From assembly GCF_918797505.1 (NCBI RefSeq), contig NC_092793.1, forward strand, positions 4,970,366 through 5,034,365: a stretch of DNA of 64,000 nt. The letters are read 5' to 3'. The translations under genes and the position numbers were made by a program. Positions 53,890 through 64,000 of the stretch are shown here, in pieces. This DNA comes from Bemisia tabaci. Lineage: Eukaryota > Arthropoda > Insecta > Hemiptera > Aleyrodidae. Below the pieces are notes generated by a model, which worked only from the letters and a program-made list of their open reading frames with translations, was not told the origin of the DNA and did no database searches. Every line of letters begins with the position of its first letter. The first letter of the stretch is position 1.

Positions 53890-54208
53890 TGAACCGCGTT
53901 TAGCAGAAAGGAATCAAGCTATACTAGCTATTGCAAAATTTAACAGGAATTCAATATAATATATAACAATATATATTATATATAATATATATTATATTCA
54001 ATATATATTATAACATTCAATTCTTTACAAGAGAACGTTTGAGGGAATTAATTTGAAAATTTTAAGGAATTTGCTCCGTACTGTGCAGAAAATTCACTGA
54101 AATTTGCACAAAAATCCGCACAACCGCTTTCACGTAAAAAATGAAATTGCCCCATAAATTCGGCCATTGCTGATGTGGCTTGGTTCCTTTCTGCTTAATG
54201 CGGCTCAT
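53890..54208. repeat. Family O element with an AT microsatellite inside
   Basis: GAACCGCGTTTAGCAGAAAG at the left and CTTTCTGCTTAATGCGGCTC at the right. An ATATATTATATA-type tract at 53955-54012 expands the left arm. Confidence 0.65.
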
Positions 54209-54511
54209 TTCAGATGAATAACACCATTTTAAGAAAGAGAGCCTTTTAAGACTCGACGCCTAAAATATGTCAGCGCCGCTGTTTCGCGGAGAGCTCACAT
54301 CACAAGGGTCCACGCACGAAATAGATATAGTCTAATTTGACTTTTCAGGGGTAAAATGACACTAAAATCACGATGAGCACATTAAAAGTCTGAAATCCAT
54401 TCCTCAGAGCGCAATTAGCCTAGTTTGGAACAGACTTTATCAAAATAAGCCCGCCGCTTCGCGCTGCAAGAGAAGCGGCGCGCCGCAGCGCGATGCGGGC
54501 GAGAGGGAGAC

Positions 54512-54622
54512 CAGCGCGACACGCACATTGGCGCCTACAAACCTAACAGGGATACTTCACGCATTGCGCAATGCGTGAAGTATCCCTGTTAGGTTTGTAG
54601 GCGCCAGTGCGCATGTCGCGCT
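54512..54622. repeat. Family M long hairpin, copy 2
   Basis: AGCGCGACACGCACATTGGC, the same 40-bp CCTACAAACCTAACAGGGAT arm, and GCATGTCGCGCT on the far side. The pairing extends further out than in copy 1. Confidence 0.85.
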
Positions 54623-54659
54623 GGCAGCACGCGCCGTGGCAGAGGCTAGAGGGCAAAAA

Positions 54660-54735
54660 CGCCTTCAACTCCGTGCATATGCAACACGGACATCCGTGGA
54701 GTTCGAATAGTTGTATCCAGGCGTTACATTGAAAT
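54660..54735 (-). repeat. Family R unit, single, inverted
   Basis: CAACTCCGTGCATATGCAAC then ACGGACATCC and CGAATAGTTG are the reverse of the unit tandemly repeated at 33914. It is bounded by AACGCCT and AGGCGTT. Confidence 0.6.
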
Positions 54736-55290
54736 TCGCGCGTAACACTAACTGAGGACGCCTTGCTTGTTTCCCGTACATCTTAACTTAATCTCAGCGT
54801 CTCTTATTGTGCCGATGAAGGAAACTATCCTTGGGCTTTACTGCGACATTGTCAAGTTTCCGAAAAAGTCATTATTTGTTTCAATGCATTACAACGTTGC
54901 CGGTCTTTCGAAATCGCAAAAAATATTTTTACCTGAGCAAGATTTGTAGGGTTTCCTATAACGCACATTGAAAAAGTCGTCCTGGAGTTCCTCGCATGAA
55001 TTCCAAAATGATGCGTTGGCAAAAATCAGGAATATGTTTCTTCTACAGATTTCTTTTACTTCGGGATTTGCGCTTTTAGGGTGAGTCTCGGCACTCAATC
55101 TTGGCGGTATTCGGCTACGCATTTGTCGTTTTTGGGTACCGGCCACCTCGTGAGTTATAATCCCAATAAATTTAATACATTGAGAGAAAAAAGAGAGCTC
55201 TATAGCTCATTTTTTTGTATGGTGTTCTGGAAGACTAGTTTAGGCAAAATGACTAATATTCTGATTCTTTTTAAAAATTTCACTCCAATA
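54736..55290. other. No gene recognised
   Basis: The minus-strand frame 55146-54938 reads protein-like (QMRSRIPPRLSAETHPKSAN) and ends at a GTAAAA, but it has no ATG at its start and no clear acceptor. The plus strand has competing frames. Left uncalled. Confidence 0.3.
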
Positions 55291-55402
55291 TCTCTCTCTC
55301 TCTCTCTCCCCCTCTCCCCCTCCCTCTTTCTCTCTCTCCCCCCCCCTCTCTCCTTTCTCTCCCTCCCTCTCTCCCCCCTACCTCTCTCTCCCCCTTCTCT
55401 CT
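55291..55402 (+). repeat. CT-rich microsatellite
   Basis: CTCTCTCTCCCCCTCTCCCC-type sequence throughout. Confidence 0.85.
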
Positions 55403-56677
55403 TCTGTATTTTCTTTTAAATTAATAGCACTCGGAAGATTATTACCTTTGCACAATTTATTGAAAGAATACAGAGGCAGAGGTTCTCTTGTTTACATGAA
55501 CGCCACGCCACTGCCCTGCATCCTATCGGTCACCAAAATGTTGATAGACGGGGGCAAATAAACAATGATATCCCTCGGGAAGGGGGAGAGAAGGAGAGAG
55601 GGAGAGAAACTTTTGACATAGTAAACGAGTCCCGCACACTCTCTCACGTTGCGTACAAATTTCAAGTGTGATCGCCCTGACTTACTTATCAAAATCACGT
55701 TTGGCCGATAAAAATATGACACAGTGCTCACTTCCGAGTTTTCATCTCAAGTAACATATATGAATTTATACCTCGGCAAGAGCCGATTTTGATTCATTGC
55801 CAAATATGTTGAGTCTTTCTTCACCAGAAGAAAAAAATTGAGAAAATGTTAAACTTTTAAGACGAAGGAAAAGGTACAACTCTGAATAAATCAGCCGGTA
55901 GATTGGTAATGCGATATGTGGATTTAAACAACACTTTTCACACAAAACGATTAAAAGAACGAAAACCCCAACGAGTATATTGTTAATTAACAGGAACAAA
56001 GTCGTTTAAAATTGAAATTTGATTATAAGTATTTCGATTAGAGGCACCTTAAAAGTCCATAACGGAGCCAAACGTTCATTCCAGGGATTCCCGTAAAATT
56101 TTGAAGCAAACAGAGATCATACGATCACCCTCGAAACTGTCACCGACGTTTGCTCGTCTATTACAATAAAAGTTCTTAGAAAAATCTTTGAAATTTCCGT
56201 CAGTTTCTTATCCCCTTTTCATTACCTCAATTTTGAAAGCATTATATTATCAAATTCCGATTTGATTGCATGGATAATTGGATTGCATTTAGCATAAAGG
56301 AACCAGCGCGATTACAGTGTTTTCAAACTCGTGCGATTTCTTCTTTTCTTTTAGAAATACTTAAAATTTGTACAGTATTGAAATTTATACAATTATTAAT
56401 CTCCTTTAAAATTAACAATTATTTGGTGGGAACAAAAAACTATTGGCTATTTCGGGAGATTGTTTTAGCTTATTGCCAGCAGAAAGAAAATAGCGGGAAA
56501 CACCACCAACGTCATTACCATATTTTAAAGTCACCTATCCATACCTATTTGCGGTCTGCAGTCACTTGCAAGATCCGGAAGCAGAGTTTCGCGTCGTCGA
56601 CCCTCAGAGCAGCACAACATAACACTCATCCAGGCCTCGGCCTCTCGATGTGTTTTGGAACACTTCGTAATAAAGAA
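55403..56677. other. No gene recognised
   Basis: AACGCCACGCCACTG at 55499 is a lone family D right end. GGATTGCATTTAGCATAAAG at 56281 is a lone H-like end. Otherwise AT-rich. Confidence 0.4.
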
Positions 56678-57227
56678 TGGACCATTAGACAAGGTACGAA
56701 TTTCAGCATTCTGATACATGCTTCTTAACCAAAATTTCACGTAGAACACGATGCGCACAACGAAAATTACCGAAATCAAAACCTCACGAAGATATTCAAT
56801 AATTCTTGATGCATGAATTCAAACCACCCGCTCATGAAAACTCAATGCTCTACGTGATTCACATCGCGCGCTAAACGTTATCATGACAGTCGCTGCGATA
56901 TAAAAATCTGGCAACCTCAATCTTGACGCTTTGGCTCAGCTATAGCAAATTGCTCATAGTTTGAACAACACATGGTGGGAAATGGACATTGCTCGATTGA
57001 GAAGATTGCTGAAACCGTTGTAGTGCGCGATTTGACTCGCGTAGAGCTTTGAGTTTCTTGTGAGCGAGCAGTTCAAATTCCTTGTAACCAATAAGAAATA
57101 AAAACGTTAATATCTTCGTTAGGAGTTGGTTTCAGTCATTTTCGTTGCGCGAATCGTGTTTTGCGTGAAATTTTGGTTAACTATCATGTATCAGAATCCT
57201 TCAATTCGTACCGTGTCTAGTGGTCCA
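56678..57227. mobile_element. Family G element, 550 bp
   Basis: TGGACCATTAGACAAGGTAC at the left and TACCGTGTCTAGTGGTCCA at the right. It splits a GC-balanced single-copy region (56530-56677 and 57228-57690). Confidence 0.8.
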
Positions 57228-57229
57228 TT

Positions 57230-57690
57230 GGGAAACCTCAATGTCACGAGTACTGAGCGTGGACAACCCACGAAAAAAACTTTTAGAGACGATGGTGAAT
57301 TTCCAAACGGCACGGCCCTCGCAAAGCCCATTTCCGTTTTCACGGAGCTCCATCGCCTGAAAATATGTTACGAGTCCCGCTTTCACGGATCGAAAACCTG
57401 AGAAAAGCTATCTCTGCGTCAGCCAGAACGTGATTCGAGGTATAAGCATGGCTCTTCAAGTGAGTACTGCTCTACTCGAGAAATTGACGGGATTACGTAA
57501 CGAGGGCCTGTGTGCATTTCCGCTAGAGCTTCAAATCACTCGAGGTGATTCCTATTCCAGGAGAGAGCAATCAATATATATCGAACACATTTTGCGAGTT
57601 TTGGTCTACATTCTTACACAAAGCAGACCTATTATGCCTAGAAGAATGTTTCAGCTGTTTATTCCCGAAAAATTCTCGTATCGCTGACCC
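57230..57690 (+). other. Single-copy block with exon-like features, unrecognised
   Basis: The frame 57228-57398 reads NLNVTSTERGQPTKKTFRDD and onward. An ATG at 57448 (AGCATGG) gives MALQ to a GTGAGT donor at 57460, and the same frame stays open to about 57685 if unspliced. Either is possible. There is no homology I can name. Confidence 0.25.
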
Positions 57691-57693
57691 TAA

Positions 57694-57835
57694 ATTGGGC
57701 TGCATTTTGCAATGAAGAACTACGATTTCTGGCTGAGTTTAAAGACAACGTATGTACCATTATTTTCTCCATGCACATGGGAGTTTTTACGAATGAGCTG
57801 GAAATTGTAGTTCTGCATTGTAAAATGTAGTCCAA
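57694..57835. repeat. Family H element
   Basis: TTGGGCTGCATTTTGCAATG at the left and CATTGTAAAATGTAGTCCAA at the right. Confidence 0.65.
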
Positions 57836-57954
57836 TGGAGAATATGCTCACAACAATGTTATTGCTCCATCTGAAAGTGCCTAATGAGCTGAGTTCGCGG
57901 TAGTTTTCACAATTTTTCTCTGACATGGAAAATTTGAGAAAAATTGATTTAAAA

Positions 57955-58180
57955 GTGAGAAAATCTGCCGCCTCATGACGTCATCTGGCAGCGTTATCCG
58001 TTCAAACACATGTCTTTTGGCAAATTAGGTTATTTTGGCATATTATCTCCAATAATTGTTCAATTTGGAAACGAAGGAGATCCTTGTACTCAGTTTTCCT
58101 AGCAGTATCATTTTAAAGATGAAGTTCACAAAATTTAAGACACCTGCAAATTCTCTATTAAAGTTGAACACGAAAATTCG
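57955..58180 (-). repeat. Family W dispersed repeat, copy 2
   Basis: GATGACGTCA-like word, AAACACATGT, TCTCCAATAATTGTTCAA and ACACCTGCAAATTCTC in reverse order to 4360-4545. Confidence 0.5.
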
Positions 58181-58254
58181 TCGCCTGACGCACAAAAGGG
58201 CATGGCTATACACACAGATGAGCCCGGAAAATCATTAAATTGTATGGACGACGA

Positions 58255-58500
58255 AGTTTCTCGCTAAAAGTGTAGTTACGGTCTTATATCAAAGCGACGA
58301 GTTAACCATTCTATTTACCTAATCGAATAAGTAAGAGACTCCCTAACGGCAATTCACCAGAGACCCTATTGGTAGTCCACTTAGTTCACCCAACGACTTC
58401 AAGAGCCAACCTTTTCGACCGATAGGATAGCTCCATTTTCTTTTTTTCTTCCGGATCTATCGCTTTATCTATCAATTTTAATAATCAGTCCGCTGGAATG
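58255..58500. repeat. Family P-related element
   Basis: CTCCCTAACGGCAATTCACC, CGATAGGATAGCTCCATTTT and TATCGCTTTATCTATCAATT match blocks at 28427 and 34900. Confidence 0.5.
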
Positions 58501-58902
58501 CTACACCGGGTCTCCGAAAGAAGACACTACACTGATAAGGCACCGGACATGAAGCAATCAGCAACAACAATAAACTTTCCCCCTTAAACACTCCAGCAGG
58601 TGAAGCACAACATTTGCGTGTTTCGCCATTCGTTGTCGGGGCTAATTCAACGCTCTGATAAACTCACAAAATCCTCCTTTCTTTCAGAATTTGAAACATT
58701 TTCAATCAATTTTTCTCCACATTGGATTGAAAAGTCTCTCTAGTTCCAAGCGAACTTGTTCATGAAAAAAAAAAAAAAAAAACAAGCGGGAAAGTTCTAA
58801 TACTGTCGTATTCTAAAAGCGCTCAGGTGTTAGTCAATGTATTTAGTGAAGAAAGGAAGTATAAACTCCGTCGACTTGGCTGGGTAATGGAAATAAAACA
58901 TC
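58501..58902. other. No feature recognised
   Basis: Contains an 18-A run near 58765. No gene. Confidence 0.4.
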
Positions 58903-59010
58903 TAGTCCAGGCAATAGAGCTCAAAATAGGAGGTTTGAGGGAAAGTTTAGTCGAACTAGCAATTATGGGCTAACTTTATGTTTTTTGGGTCGTAGAATCC
59001 GAATTTCGAC

Positions 59011-59253
59011 TTGCCTGACAGATCCGACCCTCCCCCCGGCCGCCATTTTGAAAAAACGACTAAAATTTACGGTTTTTCCCCATTTTTCGCTCATAACTTT
59101 TTTTCTGTTCAAAATATCGAAAATCCCGCCACTTCTGTCGAAAGACGATTAAATTTGCAAGAGATTGGTATATACATATGTACACTTAACGTGAAAATCG
59201 CGAGAATGGGAGCGCGAAGAAGGCAGCGGGAGATATCGATCTTGCGCCATTAG
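59011..59253 (+). other. 80-codon ORF in the left arm
   Basis: A frame with no ATG at its very start (TTG or CTG only) reads DRSDPPPGRHFEKTTK and ends ARMGARRRQREISILRH. An identical copy is read from the right arm on the minus strand. Identity comes from the palindrome and does not show selection for protein. No known domain. Confidence 0.3.
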
Positions 59254-59763
59254 ATACTTAACACCCTGCATCCCTGCAACCCTTTACGTGTCAGTCATAT
59301 TAAACAAGCAGTTATTTCAATGTATTATTTTATTAATCCCATTACATAAATGACTGATTACGGATTTAGACAAAATCAAAAATATTTTCAAAATGTGGAC
59401 ATGTTTGATAAGTAAGTGAGTTAGTCCAATCGTGGGCGTTTGGCAGCTCGGTGCATCGAAGTTCTAACTTTTGGTGACGGACAGGTGGATGAGCCTGGTT
59501 CCCGTCCATAGACATCACGGCCGGCGTTGATCTCCGACTCTAACACAGTATCCAGAATATGAAGCTAGAAGTCAGACGAAAAAAAAAAGAAAAAGAAAGG
59601 AAAGGAAAGAAAAGAAAAGGGAAGGAAAGAAAAGGGGGGGGAAAAAGGAACCTAAATTGAAGGAAGATTAAAATTTTTGCATTACTAATCCCAAATAGAA
59701 AAAGCATTCTGGTTTACTGTATCAAGCAGTCTGGTGTTCATATATGGTGTGTATTTCTGATAA

Positions 59764-60123
59764 TCCTGCAAGTGCAAAACGAGTTGTCCAGGGGCGTGCG
59801 GTTGCAGGAAAGGTGGGCTTAAATGCTCAGCATTGTGCATCAACTGCAGTGATACATGCGAAAACATGCCTGAAATTGCTTTAGCGGACTCTGAGGAAGA
59901 GGATGATGTTGAAGCTTATGACTTTTTCGACGAGCCAAGTACAGAAGAAGATTTTGAAGCTGTCATGACTGAAGTTCAAGACCTTCCAGAAAGCCCACAC
60001 CCAGAAATAAACAATGAACCTAAAGGTTTGTTATTTCTTTTACACTGCTCGCTTGTTATCAAAAACTTCTTGCATAGAAAAAATACCATGACAAGCTTTA
60101 TTAAACAATCAGGTGTTCGTTAG
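59764..60123 (+). pseudogene. Captured gene fragment: cysteine-rich CxC motif plus acidic tail
   Basis: The open frame starts exactly at the edge of the unpaired centre. It reads CKTSCPGACGCRKGGLKC, then SALCINCSDTCENMPE, then an acidic stretch (LADSEEEDDVEAYDFFDEPS) to about 60023. A GGTTTG donor-like site there is followed by a change of character and a stop at 60121. The CxCRKxGLxCSxxCxxC pattern is found at the C-termini of many uncharacterised insect and transposon-associated proteins. It probably binds metal. It looks like one exon taken from a host or transposon gene. Confidence 0.5.
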
Positions 60124-60648
60124 TGACATGTATTCCTGATAATCATTACCAGAAATTTCGGTAAGGATTATCAGAAATACACACCATATATGAACACCAG
60201 ACTGCTAGATACAGGAAACCAGAATGCTTTTTCTATTTGGGATTAGTGATGCGAAAATTTTAATCTTCCATCAGTTTAGGTTCCTTTTTTCCCCTTTTCT
60301 TTTCTTTCCTTTCCTTTTCTTTTTTTTTTCGTCTGACTTCTAGCTTCATATTCTGGATACTGTGTTAGAGTCGGAGATCAACGCCGGCCGTGATGTCTAT
60401 GGAGGAGAACCAGGCCCATCCACCTGTCCGTCACCAAAAGTTAGAACTTCGTTGCACCGAGCTACCAAACGCCCACGATTGGACTAACTACCAATCAAAC
60501 ATATCCACATTTTGAAAATATTTTTGATTTTGTCTAAATCCGTAACCAGTCATTTATGTAATGGGATTAATAAAATAATATATTGAAATAACTGCTTGTT
60601 TAATATGACTTACACGTAAAGGGTTGCAGGGATAAAGGGTGTAACGTA

Positions 60649-61636
60649 CGAGGGTCATCCAAACTGTAAGGTTCCCTACCTTGTATCTTCCGAGCGAAAC
60701 GAGACAAATCAAATCGGTAAAAAAGCACATATTAGGCATACTCTAAGCTTTAAAACAAGCTCAAGTGTTTGAAAATCGGTCAAAGGATTCGCGAGTAAAC
60801 TTAATTTTACAGAGACAACCTCCTATCGCCGCGTGCCCACCTCCGAGGTCAGGATGCGCGGAGAGTCGATTATTGAAGACTCGGGTTATCGCCTCTATAC
60901 ATCACATCAACAAGGAATTTTAAAGTTTTCATTGAGTAGGCCTTACCTTACTTTTTGACGTAGTCTCCACATCTTTTTTTGACATTTCTGGTATTATTAC
61001 AGCATCTTCTTGATGCCCTCCGCGTATAGGAGCTTTCGCCTTGACTCTGAAACCAGTCATTGACAGCTATCTGTACCTCTGAATCAGTTGAAAATCGCTT
61101 CCATTGTGGAAGTTTTTCCGCTCGGGAACAAATGAAAGTCACATGAAGCTAAAGTAAGAGAGTTTGAAGGATTGGGGGAAAATTTCCCTACGCAAAGCAA
61201 CTGATTTGGAAGTGCAGATCGCTGTCAATGACTGGTTTTGGAGTCAAGGCGAAAGCTTCTACGCGGAAGGCATCAAGAAGCTGCTGTAATGATACCAGAA
61301 ATGTCAAAAAAGATGTGGAGACTACGTCAAAAAGTAAGGTAAGGCCTACTCAATGAAAACTTTAAAATTCCTTGTTGATGTGATGTATAGAGGCGATAAC
61401 CCGAGTCTTCAATAATCGACTCTCCGCGCATCCTGACCCCGGAGGTGGGCACGCGGCGATAGGAGGTTGTCTCTGTAAAATTAAGTTTACTCGCGAATCC
61501 TTTGACCGATTTTCAAACACTTGAGCTTGTTTTAAAGCTTAGAGTATGCCTAATATGTGCTTTTTTACCGATTTGATTTATCTCTTTCCGCTCGGAAGAT
61601 ACAAGGTAGGAAACCTTACTTTTTGGATGACCCTCG
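60649..61636. mobile_element. Palindromic mariner-derived element
   Basis: CGAGGGTCATCCAAACTGTA at the left and TTTTTGGATGACCCTCG at the right, with TA on both sides (60647-60648, 61637-61638), which is the mariner signature. Both arms carry the same 3' part of a mariner transposase gene in opposite directions. Words such as VQIAVNDWF and KKRCGDYVKK on the minus strand (61090-60948), and the mirrored copy near 61210-61330, correspond to the transposase C-terminus. The catalytic core is absent. Confidence 0.75.
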
Positions 61637-61980
61637 TATCTAATGGCGCAAGATCGATATCTCCCGCTGCCTTCGTCGCGCTCCCATTCTCGCGATTTTC
61701 ACGTTAAGTGTACATATGTATATACCAATCTCTTGCAAATTTAATCGTCTTTCGACAGAAGTGGCGGGATTTTCGATATTTTGAACAGAAAAAAAGTTAT
61801 GAGCGAAAAATGGGGAAAAACCGTAAATTTTAGTCGTTTTTTCAAAATGGCGGCCGGGGGGAGGGTCGGATCTGTCAGGCAAGTCGAAATTCGGATTCTA
61901 CGACCCAAAAAACATAAAGTTAGCCCATAATTGCTAGTTCGACTAAACTTTCCCTCAAAAATCCTCTATTGCCTGGACTA

Positions 61981-62755
61981 ATCAGCTGATAGCAAACAAA
62001 GGTTACCAAGGAAACCGTAAACGCGTTTTTTCGTTTCCCGAAAATGATAGTCACCGTTGAGCTCATCAGGCGCGTTTTTTTAAGGCTTCATTTGAGTTCA
62101 ACGATCAATTTCGATAAGAATTACTCTACCGCTAAGAAATTTTCTTATAGACAAACGATCAAAACTACCTGCTCATTAGGTTAAAAGCGTTAAAATACGG
62201 TTTTCACAGCTTTATTTATTTTAAAACTGAACCCCCCAAAAAGCCTACACATCGATGAGCTGGTGCGCCATTTGAACGAATTAGCACTAATATACTAGTA
62301 CTCTAGAGGCAAGTCGAAATCAAAAAGCGCTGCCTATCGGCTGAGCGCTTAAAATCAATGTCCTTTGCAATATGGTAAAATTATACACTGTTATCACGAG
62401 TTAGTGCTGAATTTTCTGTGCAGAAAGGAATTTCAAAAGAAGGATCAAAACTTACTCATCCCAGTTCCGCTACTTTCGCTGTCACCTTAGCGTCACGATT
62501 GATGGTATGAGATGTTTCGTTGAAAAAGTAGTCATCCTTGCCGGTGTATTGTAATAGCTGTTTTTCTCGAGGACAAATTCAGGAGTGACATTACGCGTGA
62601 CTCTTAATGAGTTTGCATCTATTGTTCATATAGAAAACACATTTAATTTCTTTCTATTATGACTTTTTCAATACCTTGCTCAATGCACAATAAATCATTT
62701 TTAAAAATTTTACTTGTTCACTACTTTCATAATTGCCTATTTCTAATCGTTGTAG
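61981..62755. other. No gene recognised
   Basis: AT-rich sequence ending in a pyrimidine-rich acceptor (ATTTCTAATCGTTGTAG) at 62755. Confidence 0.4.
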
Positions 62756-62803
62756 GAGAGAATGGGCATGGCACTAACTACGACGAAAAAGAGAAGAGTC
62801 ATG
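62756..62803 (+). CDS. Candidate 48-bp coding micro-exon
   Basis: A good acceptor and a GTAATA donor bound 48 bp. The phase-1 frame reads ENGHGTNYDEKEKSH and leaves in phase 1, matching the next candidate exon at 63066. Hydrophilic. Unrecognised. Chance is possible at this length. Confidence 0.22.
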
Positions 62804-63065
62804 GTAATACACTGAAATGAAGTTTTAAATTTTAGGACCCTCTTCACACTGAACGCTATTACATTCATCTTCTTACGTGAAATAGGGAAACGTATTGAGT
62901 GGATTGAATGTGTGTCGAAATTTTTAAAGCCTTGAGAGCTGGATGTTTATAAGTGAAGCAAACAATGAAAGCATTTGTTTTTGTTTGTCGTTAATCAAAG
63001 CTTAGAGGACAAAATATGTATGTAATATCTGGTGTTTCCTTTCTGAATATTTGTATTTATTGCAG

Positions 63066-63176
63066 CAAATTCACAATCCGCTAATTTTCAAACTAAAACA
63101 GAGAAACTCGGGATTCCTCTAACTCAAATTCAGGTTGTGGGAATCACGAGGGAAAATCAGGTCAAAAGCTTTCTTT
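63066..63176 (+). CDS. Candidate exon following 62756-62803
   Basis: After TTTATTGCAG the phase-1 frame is open for 36 codons (NSQSANFQTKTEKLGIPLTQ then IQVVGITRENQ) to TAA at 63174. CAG/GTTGTG at 63133 could be an internal donor. Unrecognised. It would be part of a plus-strand gene extending beyond this region. Confidence 0.25.
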
Positions 63177-63577
63177 AAAATACACTTTAATCTTGAAAAG
63201 CTAGAAGAATGCATCTTCAACCCACTTAAAAACTTCACAAGGCTATCTTCTTTATAGGTATCTATTTCGAACATTATGTTTAACAAACGGTATATTGCAA
63301 CTTTGGCGAGATATCTAATTGTTTCATTGTTTCCGTAGCACATTATAAATTCACTTCTTAAAACATCAGCGAACGATGAAAATTACGTGTAATTAGTGAG
63401 GGACGAGAGGGTAAAAAACGTCTGTTTACGCTGTCATCAAATTCCTGGTAGGCATATGGTTATGATAATATTCGGCGGTACTAATCACACTCAATCAGTT
63501 TGACGCGCTAATCAAAACATACCGGTAAGACAACTCAGAAAAAAGTACGTAAAATTAGAACTGAAACTCATAGTGAA
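63177..63577. other. No feature recognised
   Basis: Ordinary AT-rich sequence. Confidence 0.4.
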
Positions 63578-63836
63578 TATCGACGGTGAAACTACCAAAC
63601 CACGTATCTCGGTTGCGGTGTTTAAAAATCTACGCTCACATTTTATTTTTTTAAAGTAGACCAAATCAATATCATTCCTTGAAATTTTCACAGAATTTTC
63701 TCCGCACGAAGAGGAAAAATCACAGAAATTTTTAAGACTGGACGTTCAGTAGTTATTCATTTAAAAAATAAAGTATGACAGGAAGTCTGCGACGTCGCAA
63801 ACCGAGATACGTGGTTTGGTAGTTTCACCGTCGATA
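63578..63836. mobile_element. Family E element, complete
   Basis: TATCGACGGTGAAACTACCA and its exact complement at 63817-63836. Nearly identical to 41913-42172, so recently active. Confidence 0.85.
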
Positions 63837-63838
63837 TG

Positions 63839-64000
63839 CTGCCGTGCTTAGGAAGAACGACGTATGAACCTTCAGGCGTTGCCAAATTTCCATTTATAAA
63901 ACACGAATTTCCTGGTAAATTAATGAATACTTTCCTTCCAATTTTTCTGATAATGTTGTTTGCAATATCACCTAAAGTTCTTGAAAATTTCAAGGAAAAA
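63839..64000. mobile_element. Family A element, cut by the window end
   Basis: CTGCCGTGCTTAGGAAGAAC at the left, then CAGGCGTTGCCAAATTTCC. It begins 2 bp from the E element. Confidence 0.75.

Larger units (their letters stand above)
58903..61980. mobile_element. Giant foldback element with about 0.86-kb arms and captured gene fragment
   Basis: TAGTCCAGGCAATAGAG at the left and CTCTATTGCCTGGACTA at the right start arms that stay paired through 59011-59253 / 61640-61882 (almost identical). Pairing continues through 59270-59580 / 60300-60640 and 59690-59767 / 60164-60260. The unpaired centre is 59768-60163. Removing the mariner insertion (60649-61636) rejoins the right arm exactly. ATC lies just outside both ends, a possible 3-bp duplication. 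No transposase of its own. The plus-strand AATAATATA-rich stretch near 59325 is mirrored near 60575. Confidence 0.8.

Noticed and set aside
54889..55146. Minus-strand protein-like frame ending at GTAAAA
   Set aside because: No ATG and no clear acceptor. Competing plus-strand donors in the same place.
55499..55513. AACGCCACGCCACTG as a family D element
   Set aside because: Only one terminus, no hairpin partner nearby.
59011..61882. Identical 80-codon ORFs on both arms as a duplicated gene
   Set aside because: They are the two arms of one palindrome. There is no ATG at the frame start and no domain.
1..64000. CRISPR arrays, bacterial operons, rRNA or intact tRNA genes
   Set aside because: None seen. 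Direct repeats present are minisatellites or transposon parts, and genes have introns.

Overview
This is a eukaryotic nuclear window, very rich in transposons and AT-biased. It most likely comes from an insect: phase-matched exons of an SLC26 anion transporter are separated by introns of up to 16 kb, and there are dozens of short foldback/MITE elements, a copia fragment, a LINE C-terminus, a palindromic mariner relic and a tRNA-derived SINE. The commonest repeat (family A, at least 14 copies) reminds me of whitefly (Bemisia) sequence, but that is memory and is not shown by this window. Nothing bacterial was seen: no operons, rRNA or CRISPR.

The one securely recognised cellular gene is SLC26 on the minus strand. 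Four consecutive exons (24342-24464, 7772-7933, 4837-4947, 1939-2126) join in frame through phase-1 introns and encode about the first 185 residues. The remainder lies left of the window. Large intron 1 (7934-24341) holds many nested repeats and a possible plus-strand transcript (9059-9122, 14540-14630, 27601-27820, with AATAAA at 27912). That transcript is phase-coherent but matches nothing I recognise. A second possible plus-strand pair (25616-25706 and 29227-29455) would begin with a signal-anchor-like segment.

Repeat layout. I sorted the inverted-repeat elements into families by reading. A: about 250 bp, CTGCCGTGCTAAGG ends, 4-bp target duplications. B: CACTGGAAAA ends. C: GAGGGGCTT ends. 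D: hAT-like, CAGTGGCGTGGCG ends, 8-bp duplications. E: TATCGACGGTGAA ends. F: TTGGACGTATTTC ends. G: about 550 bp, TGGACCACTAGAC ends. H: TTGGACTGCATTTTGC ends. Smaller families are I, K, L, M, N, O, P, R, U, V and W. Many are nested (A holding B; E holding B or F; J holding D; O holding A; a LINE split by an inverted-repeat element), so insertion order can be read directly.

The most unusual structures are four. (1) A 3.1-kb Foldback-type element (42339-45444) has B-family ends and opposed arrays of a 175-bp repeat. (2) A 3.1-kb giant palindrome (58903-61980) carries a cysteine-rich gene fragment at its centre and is itself interrupted by a palindromic mariner derivative. (3) A 2.4-kb element (16663-19053) carries oppositely oriented subterminal repeats. 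(4) A long F-family element (50420-50790) carries an ORF-bearing insert. Families A, B/Foldback, J and U share a GTTGCCAAATTT-like subterminal motif, which may indicate a common mobilising transposase not present here.

The right half (30-64 kb) has no confident host gene. It contains a degenerate copia pol (46530-48406), a LINE fragment (38101-38675), a few GC-rich single-copy islands that could be promoters or exons (33225-33480, 41740-41911, 57230-57690), and repeats.
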